In this document: piece after piece, positions 20,007 to 28,787 of the stretch | Layout of the letters: every line of letters begins with the position of its first letter | How positions within the stretch are numbered: the first letter of the stretch is position 1 | Assembly (NCBI GenBank): GCA_030374805.1 | Contig: JARGSG010000235.1 | Location: 124,001 to 188,000, forward strand | Source: Gracilaria gracilis | Lineage: Eukaryota; Rhodophyta; Florideophyceae; Gracilariales; Gracilariaceae | DNA: 64,000 nucleotides | Direction of reading: 5' to 3' | Program-made: the position numbers and the translations under genes | The notes under the pieces: model-generated | What the model was told of the DNA's origin: nothing | Seen by the model: only the letters and a program-made list of their open reading frames with translations | The model's database searches: none

Positions 20007-20484
20007 TGCTCCTACATAAAGTCTGAGTGAGCTGGTTGAGGATAGTCTTGGCATTGCTCACTACGGATTGGCCGTTAATACTTTCATTATGAAGCCTGAA
20101 GATTAGAAGGTATCTGCCGGTCGTCAAATCTTCCAGCTAGTTCCCTGTGTTAGATGGTAAATAAAGAGTTCAGGCATTCCAGTGCCTCAAGAGCTGTAGT
20201 TTGCTGTCAGAATTTACGTCAATCTCACATGTTCTTCACATGCGTCTACTATGAACAATGTAAACGAGCTCGTCTCATATATAAACATTATAACCATACA
20301 GCATCACAATCTCATGTAAACCCCTGCAGTCCCGCAAGATCATAGCTTTCTGTCTCTGGCGATGGGCTTCAGCGGACATCCCTTAAGTTCATCAGATTCC
20401 AGAAGTTCAGGTTCTGCGCACTCCAAACTTTGTCCAAAGCGAATTATCACAATCTGAGAGAATACAGCCAAAACCCATGCACTT

Positions 20485-21741
20485 CTACAATGGAGAGCGT
20501 GAGTAGACAAACCTATACGGTTGAGACAGAGGTAGGTCAAGCCCTCTGTCTCTTGAGTCATCTGGTATTCTTGCGTCATTTTCTTCACTCAATTCTAAGA
20601 GGCCAACATTCAGGTAGATAGTTTCTACCTTCCGAAGAAGGCGCGTCATGTGCAACCGGAACTCGTCGACATCTAGCTCGATTCCTATCTTCTCCTTTAT
20701 AACTGATTCTAACTGCCGCACAACAGAGTCCATTACTTCGGGCAGAGGCCGATTCAACATCCACAGTTTAAGCTTCTCCCTCTGCTTCCCGTTAGTCTTC
20801 TTCCGAGCGTACTTTCTTCTGGCTGCTTTCGCACCTTCAACAGTGGCCGTATGGCCAATCCACATCGCGTTGCGAAGGCAAATACTCGCGTCCTCATCGG
20901 ACAACTCATCAAGGATGTTCCATGGGCGAAACCTCAGGCTGTCGCGGTCTCTGTGGTCAAGCTCTTGCTTTATCCGTTCATCGATCAAAACGAAAATTGA
21001 CTTGGGCTCTTTCCTCTGCCGTGAAATAAGCGCACATCGTAGGACATACTCAGACACCGCACACATATGCACAACAGTTTCTTGCATTCGTACATGTGCG
21101 GTGCTCTCAAACCATTCCTTTATGGGCTGCTTGCTGGTGGAAAGCGGACTGAACAGGGCGATAGCATCCTTACCCAGCGGCATTCTTGGGATTCTCTTAC
21201 GGCCTATAACCATATTTCTGCCAAACACGGTCTTCAATCCATAGTAAACAAGAGCAGAAGATGGGTATCGACGCATGGCTTCCGGCACGCAGTTTGCTCT
21301 ACCCTCCCCCGGCAGCCTAGCCGACCATGCACAAACGTTCTCCCACATTCTAACGTCCCCCTTCCAGAACATACCATGTACATTAATCTCGAGGTTGTAG
21401 CTTGAAGATATCGTTCGGGCAAACTCCCTCGCGTTGAAAGTTTTGCAACCATCGCCTTCGGCGTCGTCCTCGCAGGTTTTGCTACAAATCTTGCTCGCAT
21501 CCATAGTTTTGCGCACCCAATACACAATATCGGGAATGCTTCCTTGCAGAAAGACGGTTTCCAATCGGGTTCCTCGCTTGGGGCGTAATTGACTTGGAAC
21601 ATTGTCCTTCACGGGCGTCAAGAAGCTCTTGCCTTTGGAAGCGGGCCGTCGTGGCGAAGGTTTGCTGATTATCTTGCAGGATCCCGGCGGAGCAGGCCGT
21701 TCAACGCTCTTGGAAGGGTTTCGCATTCTCGCCAGCAGCAT
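20485..21741 (-). CDS. Unknown 418-aa protein, SIM-YR-associated (copy 2)
   Basis: Second copy of the protein encoded at 7369-8622. The first about 190 residues match copy 1 except for single changes (FLTPVK for FLSPVK). The middle and C-terminal parts carry clustered replacements, for example SKQPIKEWFEST for SKKSIKEWFESN and DERIKQELDH for EDRIQLKLDH. One extra residue lies near the C-terminus (EENDARIPDD). The frame is intact and its 5' flank is the near-identical pyrimidine-rich tract. No domain is recognised. The uneven divergence along the gene suggests gene conversion or a mosaic origin. Confidence 0.7.
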   Translation of the reverse strand: MLLARMRNPSKSVERPAPPGSCKIISKPSPRRPASKGKSFLTPVKDNVPSQLRPKRGTRLETVFLQGSIPDIVYWVRKTMDASKICSKTCEDDAEGDGCKTFNAREFARTISSSYNLEINVHGMFWKGDVRMWENVCAWSARLPGEGRANCVPEAMRRYPSSALVYYGLKTVFGRNMVIGRKRIPRMPLGKDAIALFSPLSTSKQPIKEWFESTAHVRMQETVVHMCAVSEYVLRCALISRQRKEPKSIFVLIDERIKQELDHRDRDSLRFRPWNILDELSDEDASICLRNAMWIGHTATVEGAKAARRKYARKKTNGKQREKLKLWMLNRPLPEVMDSVVRQLESVIKEKIGIELDVDEFRLHMTRLLRKVETIYLNVGLLELSEENDARIPDDSRDRGLDLPLSQPYRFVYSRSPL

Positions 21742-22059
21742 GCGTCTGGCATTCTAGTCGGCGCTAGGTGTTGCGCTGCGGGACGTCAAAGCTCTTGCAA
21801 AGCATGGTAAAACAACTCGAGAGCGTGGCTGCCTTAAACAACAAGACTGACCACGGGGAAGGGGCTTGGCCACACTGGCTGGTGGGCGTTGCACGGGCCA
21901 AATTATTATATATTTGAATTTTTTATTTACTTCCGCCCGTTTTTACCCGTACATCTGTACAAGTTGTACTGGACAACACATCTACCTTCGTATATGCTGC
22001 ACCATGCCGTGTGCAACAGCAAGGTTGCACTCGCCGTGTCTCCTGGCAGGAGACACTCT

Positions 22060-22430
22060 GCGCTCCACCACGCTCCCCTCTGCGCTCCCCTCTGCGCTCC
22101 CCTCGTCTGTGCTCTCGTCTGCGCTCCCCTCTGCGCTCCCCTCTGCGTTCCCCTCTGCGCTCCCCTCGTCTGTGCTCTCGTCTGCGCTCCCCTCGTCTGT
22201 GCTCTCGTCTGCGCTCCCCTCTGCGTCCCCTCTGCGTCTCTCCGCTTTCTCCTCTCCGCTTTCTCCTCTCCGCTTTCTCCTCTCCGCTTTCTCCTCCGCT
22301 TTCCCCTCTCCGCTTTCTCCTCCGCTTTCCCCTCTCCGCTTTCTTTTCCGCTTTCTCCTCCGCGCTCTCCTCTGCGCTTTCTCCTCTGCGCTTTCTCCTC
22401 TGCGCTTTCTCCTCTGCGCTTTCTCATCAT
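22060..22430. repeat. Pyrimidine-rich minisatellite upstream of the 418-aa gene
   Basis: Counterpart of 8880-9255 with the same 12- and 14-bp unit types in a different number and order. Unit turnover has been faster than base substitution in the flanks. Confidence 0.8.
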
Positions 22431-22871
22431 CATCAATCCGCGCGCGCACACCAACGTTTACCGTACACCGTTATTCTTCTCGTCTCTAGAGTATTTGTTC
22501 AATGGGTTCTCCCTTCTCGTAACGTGCGACTCCACCCGCTTGCAGCTCATCCCCGTCATAGTGCTTCTGTCTTCAACCAAGCGCTACTAGGAACCCAGAG
22601 AACAAGCCAAACCTCCATGTGAAGGACTGTTTAGAGCCAAGGTTGGGCCTCGGGCGCCTCGAGCTGTGCATCGCTGACCGCGGCTGTTTGACCGTCTTCC
22701 GTTCCTCACGCCAATGTTTGCTGCGCCGACGGTGTCGTGACTGGGCGAACACCGGACGACTGGATGCTGATAACCGCGACAGAAGCTCGCTCCAGCGTAT
22801 CGCCGAAGCCAGGGAGATCTAATCGTGGATGATCGTGGCATTTTGCTGACGAACTGCGGCGCCATATCTCA

Positions 22872-23854
22872 AGCTTCGTGTAACGTCTGAATCTATCACG
22901 AACTGCTGCGGAAAGATCCCGTTTGGGGTTTAAAAATCCGGTTCATGGCGTATGCAAGCACGATGCAGAGACCTATCTCCGTTGAGGCGAATTATTCGGT
23001 TTCTACCTCCTGTTGTTTTAGTGCGACTGTTCGCGCCAATACGGTGCAAGGGAAAGTAGTGCGTGGTGCCGCAGCTGGTTGGTCGTCGTTGCGGACGTAC
23101 AGGGTAACCGGTTCAGGGTTTGGCGAAGAGGTTTATATTGTCGGCACAGAGAATATGCAATTTTGGCAGGGCAGAATTGCGCAAAGCGTCCGCCGCTGCT
23201 TCATGCTCGCGGCAAGCTGTGCGCGCAAAGACTTGCCCTTCGGAGAATTTCTCGGTTCCAAAGCAATTTAGATTGCACTGCAGTCGAGATCCGTTTGTCT
23301 GTGCTCAAGGGCTGATTTGTGAGAGTGCAATCTACCAATCTCCTTTGACTGCGGATCCGTGTGTGTGGATGGAACTGGCTGCGCTGGGACAAACAAAACC
23401 AACGAATGCGTGCGACCGATGAGTGCAGGACTGTGTTGCGGGCGCGATCCTTTCTGAGTTTGTGAAAGGGGCTTACGTGCCAGAAGGGATTCTGCAAAGC
23501 TCGTGCAGGAAGCTCCTGGGCCTCCTACACGTCAAACCCTATCTGTATTGACGGATCATTCGTGTAGCTGCCCTTCAGCTTAATTAATCGTTTATCATAT
23601 ATGATATAAGGAACGCCTCTCAACGCCGGCTGTCGCGGAGCGACGCCGCAGGTGCCACAGGTAACGGTACCGTTGGTAACTTACACTTCGCGACAGGCGG
23701 CGTTGCAGATGTGTCCCACGACTCGTTTCTTCGCCCGTGGCTTAAAATGCATGAGTGCCACGTCACAACGAACGCGAGATCGTCTTGACCGTGGCCCGGT
23801 TGTAGAGTGGCATACATTAACAGCAGCTACCCTTGGTAGTCATCGATACAGAGC
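22872..23854. other. Spacer upstream of the truncated oxidoreductase
   Basis: Unique sequence with no supported gene. A 108-codon frame at 22945-23271 (+) lacks recognisable features. The last about 200 bp presumably hold the promoter of the gene starting at 23855, but no element is recognisable. Confidence 0.45.
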
Positions 23855-24690
23855 ATGATGACCGCGCCGCCTTTCTTGTCCAAGTCGCTGGCCGAGCTTT
23901 CCTTGCTCGAAACGCTCACTTGGCACTTTCTATCGCGCCTTGCCACCAATTACGACTCCGCCCCACTGCGCGATCTCATCCACCGTGTGTACCACCACAC
24001 CACTCACAACATCCACACAGCGTTCTCCGCCGCCGCGTGCGACGCCCCACATCCTGTCCAAACCCTACTTGAGCTGCAGCGCATCCTCGCCAACGCCGTC
24101 GTCTCCGACGCGGGGATCAACGACGTCGACAGAGCGTGGCTTCGTGGAGCGAGCTTTTCTGCCCATCTCCTGCAATCGCCCTATTTTGCGCAATATCCGT
24201 CCGCGGACGCGCTTACTGATCGTCCGCTTCTTCCGCCCCCCAACGACGCCAGTGCTGACGAGCTGTTCACCCCCACCACCTTCCGTCCGCTCATCATCGG
24301 GTCCAGCCGTCTCGCCGCGTCGTTCCTTGCCGGTTTCACTCATCTCGGCGTCCCGCCGTCCAAAATCACGCTCGTCTGCCGAACAAAGCCTGACATCCAC
24401 TCCCCGCTTGCGCATTGTCTTTCTTTTCATCTGCCCACGAATGCCATCGCCGAACAGCTCACCGCCTACCACTGGCACTCGTTGCAAAACGCCTCAGACA
24501 GCTTGCCTCACCATGCTGGTCCTGTCTTCCTGGTTGTCAAGCGCAAAGCACTATGCGAGCCGTCGCGCCTCTCATGGCTACGCGGCGTGCGCACTTGCAT
24601 CCTTGTTAACCTCATGGCGGGCGGCGCGCTCTTCGAAGACGAACCGACAGAGCTTTGTGCGCGCACAAACGTGCTACGGAACCGTGGTAG
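23855..24690 (+). pseudogene. Truncated NAD(P)-binding oxidoreductase, NOXRED1/P5CR-like
   Basis: About 278 GC-rich codons look like a host gene. A helical N-terminal region (DVDRAWLRGASFSAHLLQSP) is followed by a Rossmann-like strand-loop-helix (RPLIIGSSRLAASFLAGFTH, then VCRTK). The glycine-rich loop is reduced to GSSRLA compared with the usual GxGxxG/A. A second strand-helix unit ends ILVNLMAGGALFEDEP. This order resembles pyrroline-5-carboxylate reductase-like proteins of the NOXRED1 type, but the match is by eye. After about 24690 the composition changes and the frame continues only to a chance stop at 24982, next to SIM-YR copy 4 debris. The C-terminal dimerisation half is missing. The fragment at 5220-5478 is a possible lost 3' part, unproven. 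Confidence 0.5.
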
Positions 24691-24984
24691 CATATTCAGC
24701 TTGAGATACTTTTCCCCAAACTGCCATGGTTGCGCTCGCCCTAACACACGTCCGCTACACGACGTCTCGAGATTCTTTTCCAGTTGCGACACATACGTCA
24801 GATCTGAGACGAGCTCGGTGTGCCGGAGCGTCTGGGGCTCGGGTCTTAAAGTACCAGCAGTCTGTTTTTTGACACATGCAATGACAAACATCGAGGTCAG
24901 CGATGGAGTCCGCCTTTGGCCGGGACAGGGTGAGGGGGAGTGTTTGCCCTCACATATTGAGACCAATTGGTTTGTATTCTGAAG

Positions 24985-25500
24985 AACACCCTTCTCAAGC
25001 AAATCAAGAAGCCTAAAGCCAAGCTCCATGCCCAATCCGTCGCGTCCGCCACGTCTGCCAACCCCTATCACAGCGCACACCACCCAGCTTATAGCCATGT
25101 GTAGCCGCACGTCCAGCCACCACCAGGTATCCCTCGTCTTCTGCGTCCCACTCGGTACATGCGAAGAACAACTGGCAGAACAAGGTTTTGCAAGAGCATA
25201 ATGAACCGAATCGATCATCAAAGAAGTTGGTGGCCTCCATGCGGCCGTTCCTCATATCGCACCCCGCCATGTCGTACCGCATTGAGATCGATCGCTTTGG
25301 CAAGATTAACTGCCTGCCGATCGCTACAGGAGAGCGCAGACAAAGCGATCCATCACTAATTTTTTTATAAGTGCAACAACAACATGTAACAACACAATTG
25401 TTTCACGTATTTGTAGAAGAACATGAAGAACACGGTATATTGATGTAAATACTTAAGCCACCAAGCTCTTGTATCCGAGAAAATGCAAGACCAATTCCCT
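24985..25500 (-). repeat. SIM-YR 3' block (copy 4)
   Basis: Inverted counterpart of 6452-7000. Its 5' edge includes, just past the copy 4 stop and in another frame, codons for an acidic tail ending TSVPGSPDW that matches the C-terminus of copy 1. Homology fades near 24985, next to the broken oxidoreductase gene. Confidence 0.65.
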
Positions 25501-25689
25501 TCATCTTCTATCTACCAATCGGGACTGCCCGGAACACTCGTCAAAAGAGCAGACGTCTCTGACCTCTCAAGCTCGGTGGAACTGAAGCTGTATAACGAAT
25601 AAGTAGGCATTCTGTCCTCACATTCGTCATCCTCGACTACCGCAACAGAGGTTTCAGTTCTTTCTCGCGTTTCTTCTACAAGCTCATGC

Positions 25690-27144
25690 TCAACGTCCAG
25701 AAGCGTTCGAAAGAAATCGTGTCAGCTCCGCGGCAGTCGCCGCATGTGCTGCGGAGCCCCTAAAGCCTACACTTCTCCGTAGCTGCGACCTTGTAGTGCA
25801 AAAGTAGCGAGCAGTGATATCCAAAAAATGAGTCTCGTCCACTCCGTTAAGCAGTTGTCTCTCCCGAAAGGCCTTCAGAAGTATCCACATACAACTACTC
25901 TTCAGACTTCTGCAAGTCGTATATGAAAACCTGGGGTCCACTTCAGATAAGAACTTTTTAATTGCATACGCAACCATTGATGAGTTCATTTCGTCTCCCG
26001 TTCTGTCGTTCAAAAGCAAAGAGCGTAGGCCAGTTTGCGCTTCAACCTTCTTGTTAAGTGAGTAAATCGCAGGAAGTATGACAGAAACATGAAAATCAAG
26101 GTATGGAAGTGTAATACTTGACAGGACCACTTCCGGAAGACCGAGACCCAGTGTTCTTTTCCCACAAAGTGTTGAGAGCCTTATGTATCCGATTCTGTGT
26201 GCTTCTCGGATTCTGGTCTTCAAGGTACCGTCACATGGGACCTGGATAAGGGTTATGACTTGAGGACTCTGTCCCCCACTGCACAAAACAAGAAATGGAA
26301 CGAAACCAGAAGTCCAACCATTCACCAGACGTCGTAATTGCATTCGACTCAGCGAGACCCCGGGTCTACATTCGGATTTATGCCACGAAATCCAGTGGTT
26401 CAACTTGTTCATTGCCTTTCTGAACCACCTCTTCATAACGTTCAACGGAATGTGTTGGGGATCTGCTCTCGGACCTGAACGTCTATTGTTCTGAATCCCG
26501 TCGAGAACGATAGTTAAGTACTGTGAAACACTTTTCAAACGTGATCGTGCGAGTTCAGTATCCATGAATTGGGACGCAGCTTGACATAAAGTCCTCAGAT
26601 GTAATGCCTTTCGGAGCGCCGTTCTAGCAGAGCGGCACTCTAAAGTGAAATCCATGAAGCACTCTGTAAGCTCTACGTTCGCAACGCAAAGGAAGAGGAC
26701 TTCAGTCCTGAATACATCCTCTTTCCTATAGAGAGAACGAGCAACACAAAGCCTCAGATACTGAGACACCGTACAGCGCAGACGTTGAAATGGTTCCTCC
26801 GTTCTTATGTCATAGAGCTCTTTCCCACAGTACAGGATATCATACATCCTTTGAACAGAGAGACAATTTTCGACGGTTGCGTTCAACCCCTCATAAAGAA
26901 GTCCTCCCCTCCAAGTGTTTGAGTCCCGGAGGAGCTTCGCATCATCTGAAGTAAAAAACTCGGGATCAAACAGTTCTAAACCCCGCACGTTCGCGCTCCA
27001 TAATTCCTTAACACTTTGGGTGGTAGTTGTCGCCGAGCTCAAAGGGGACATTCGAACCCGCTTCGCCCTCGCAAGGCTTTCCATCTCATCTGCTCCCAAG
27101 CTTCGATCCAGCCCTCGTTTGGTGCCACGACTCCGGATAGCCAT
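25690..27144 (-). CDS. SIM-YR copy 4: recombinase-like protein with all catalytic residues replaced
   Basis: The 484-aa frame begins at MAIRSRGTKRGLDR, inside the module seen in other copies. Upstream the DNA still matches the leader, but a deletion, an in-frame TAG and a 1-bp loss have removed the SUMO-interaction patch. The recombinase-like region aligns along its length with copy 3, yet the three candidate catalytic positions are changed: S293 for R (GGQSPQV), K415 for R (RSLKSSC) and V459 for Y (LRRSVGF), with the 44-residue spacing between the last two kept. The reading frame is nevertheless open. It could be a recently dead element or a retained non-catalytic DNA-binding protein. An acidic PGSPDW tail continues past the stop in a shifted frame. 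Confidence 0.65.
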   Translation of the reverse strand: MAIRSRGTKRGLDRSLGADEMESLARAKRVRMSPLSSATTTTQSVKELWSANVRGLELFDPEFFTSDDAKLLRDSNTWRGGLLYEGLNATVENCLSVQRMYDILYCGKELYDIRTEEPFQRLRCTVSQYLRLCVARSLYRKEDVFRTEVLFLCVANVELTECFMDFTLECRSARTALRKALHLRTLCQAASQFMDTELARSRLKSVSQYLTIVLDGIQNNRRSGPRADPQHIPLNVMKRWFRKAMNKLNHWISWHKSECRPGVSLSRMQLRRLVNGWTSGFVPFLVLCSGGQSPQVITLIQVPCDGTLKTRIREAHRIGYIRLSTLCGKRTLGLGLPEVVLSSITLPYLDFHVSVILPAIYSLNKKVEAQTGLRSLLLNDRTGDEMNSSMVAYAIKKFLSEVDPRFSYTTCRSLKSSCMWILLKAFRERQLLNGVDETHFLDITARYFCTTRSQLRRSVGFRGSAAHAATAAELTRFLSNASGR

Positions 27145-27450
27145 GATGCTAGCTATTCTTCGTCTAAGGAAGTTTCGATCGCGTTCATGGGTCCCGGCAT
27201 CTTTCTAAGTACGAAATCGAACGGTCAAATTCTTGCAGGACCCCGCCGCGCTACTCATCCCCGTTCCCATGGCCAAACTGGGTCCATGCCTCATACACAC
27301 TGTTAACCGTCAGATTGTTCCGTTCACCATACGGCGTAGATTATTGGCCAAAAAGGGACCTGTTCCAAACAGCGTGGCCACTCTGTCCGCGTTCTGTTCC
27401 CCAGGGTACAGTATCCCGGAAACGATGCACAACTGGCATCCGAACTATAG
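27145..27450 (-). promoter_or_regulatory. Conserved 5' leader of SIM-YR copy 4
   Basis: On the minus strand it reads like the copy 2 leader: GGATGCCAGTTGTGC, then gatactgtaccctgg, ggaacaggtccctttttggcc and cagtgtgtatgaggcatgga. It lacks the left arm of the copy 2 fold-back palindrome, so it shows the probable ancestral state there. Confidence 0.5.
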
Positions 27451-27660
27451 CCGTTTCTCAAAGTATGATCGTCAACTTCTCGAAGGCTCTCACTCCACCA
27501 AGCAAAGTAGAGGGATGACGCACAAAAAGGTCGCCGGACGTAAGCAGAGACAACCAGCGACACAACGAGAAAAACGGTGTGAGGGTGCTCGTGTGGCGTT
27601 GTGTGCATCTGCTCAATAGTGAACGGCTGTAGTGGTCGACAGGAAAACGGTAATTGTCTC

Positions 27661-27692
27661 CACCCTCTAATTGGTGCCAACCCCTGAAACAG
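27661..27692. repeat. Short dispersed motif (ctctaattggtgccaacccctgaaac)
   Basis: Related words occur at 52790-52812 on the opposite strand (gtttcaggggtgccaac), 56590-56612 (cctctaattagtgctacccct) and 56836-56856 (cttctaattaatgccaac). It may be the end of a non-autonomous element family. Nothing larger is visible here. Confidence 0.35.
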
Positions 27693-27842
27693 CAAAATTA
27701 AAAACTTTGCACCAGAGCGCTCCGTGACCGCAAAATCTGCAAAGTATTTGTCAGTCACTCTTTCCTGTCTAGCTTTTCAAGCCCATTTTCAGGCTTTTCA
27801 CTTTTCCGAGAGAAAAGCAACACGTAGTTTAGGTTTCATGGC

Positions 27843-28745
27843 GACATATCCGTCCAACCCTTAAATCGGCAGAAATCCTTAAATCGACAAGGCCCAAAAG
27901 GCACTGTATTGACGATTTTTGCCGTTCGGTCCAGAGCATGAAAGTGTTCGGTAGTAAACCTTTTATAACTCACCAACAAGCTTGTTTTCGCTACATACTA
28001 GAGTGTTGCCGCAAAGAGCAGAACCCTTTCTCACCTTGAAACTACTTTTTTGATAAAAAAACCACTAGGGACATCCGTAACGTATTAATCTTTGAGCCTA
28101 ATGCGTAACATAGGTCTCACATGATAACAACTTAGAAGCACCTGAGAGTAAAACTTATCTGCAAAATATCTTCCTCTGGCTCTTCTCTTTGGTCCTCAAA
28201 CGCATCTACATTGCAAAATGGTCTTGTATTGAGGCTATATGGGATACATTTGGATCTGAAAAAGTGACAAATCTAACAACATTTAGAAAGTTTTGTAGTA
28301 CCCGTTAGGCTTCTGTACTTAAGATACAAAACATTTACTATATCTACTACTCACTAGAAAGTAAGAGAACCAGTTATTACTAGTGAAAACTTGAGTAGAA
28401 GCGGTCAGGAGGCAGTGAGATAACACATGAAATCTAGCGAAGATTGAAACCTGGCAGTTCGCTGCAAAAAAACTGCATTTTAATTGGATAAAAGGCTGCA
28501 AATGCCTTGTCGATTTTGGGAAACGTCGATTTCAGGGTGCTAGAGAGGGGTGATTGTTATGCAAATCTTACCAGTTCTATCCTAACATGAATACCGATAT
28601 TCTCAGTAGGTCTAGCTGTTTGTTTTTCTAATAGATTAAGCTTCTAATGGGCAGAAATAGTGGTTTGGTTCCGGAGATACGGCGTTTCTACAAAAAAGTC
28701 CCAAAATTTTGGGCTGCCTTGTCGATTTAAGGTATGGACATATAC
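27843..28745. mobile_element. MITE-like segment with inverted ends
   Basis: The word CCTTAAATCGACAAGGC is at 27877-27893 and its exact reverse complement at 28716-28732. Outside both, acatatccgtcca and tatggacatat are a looser inverted match. The interior is AT-rich with no gene and has a further copy of gccttgtcgattt near 28503. I see no clear target duplication. A non-autonomous DNA transposon is the simplest reading. Confidence 0.45.
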
Positions 28746-28787
28746 GTAAGTTTTGAGGCTTCCATGTCTGTTGAAAGCTCACAACTA

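Larger units (their letters stand above)
18503..22871. repeat. Long direct repeat, right copy (SIM-YR copy 2 block)
   Basis: Direct-orientation counterpart of 5640-9696. From about 20760 to 22871 it is nearly identical to the left copy. One difference is an extra segment of about 54 bp near 21961-22010 (starting acaagttgtactggacaaca) that is absent from the left copy at about 8840. Unit numbers in the pyrimidine tract also differ. The two blocks bracket SIM-YR copy 3 and TERT. Confidence 0.85.

Noticed and set aside
23855..24982. Calling the full 375-codon frame as the oxidoreductase
   Set aside because: After about 24690 the composition and similarity change, and the remaining 100 codons overlap DNA next to SIM-YR copy 4; only the first part looks ancestral.
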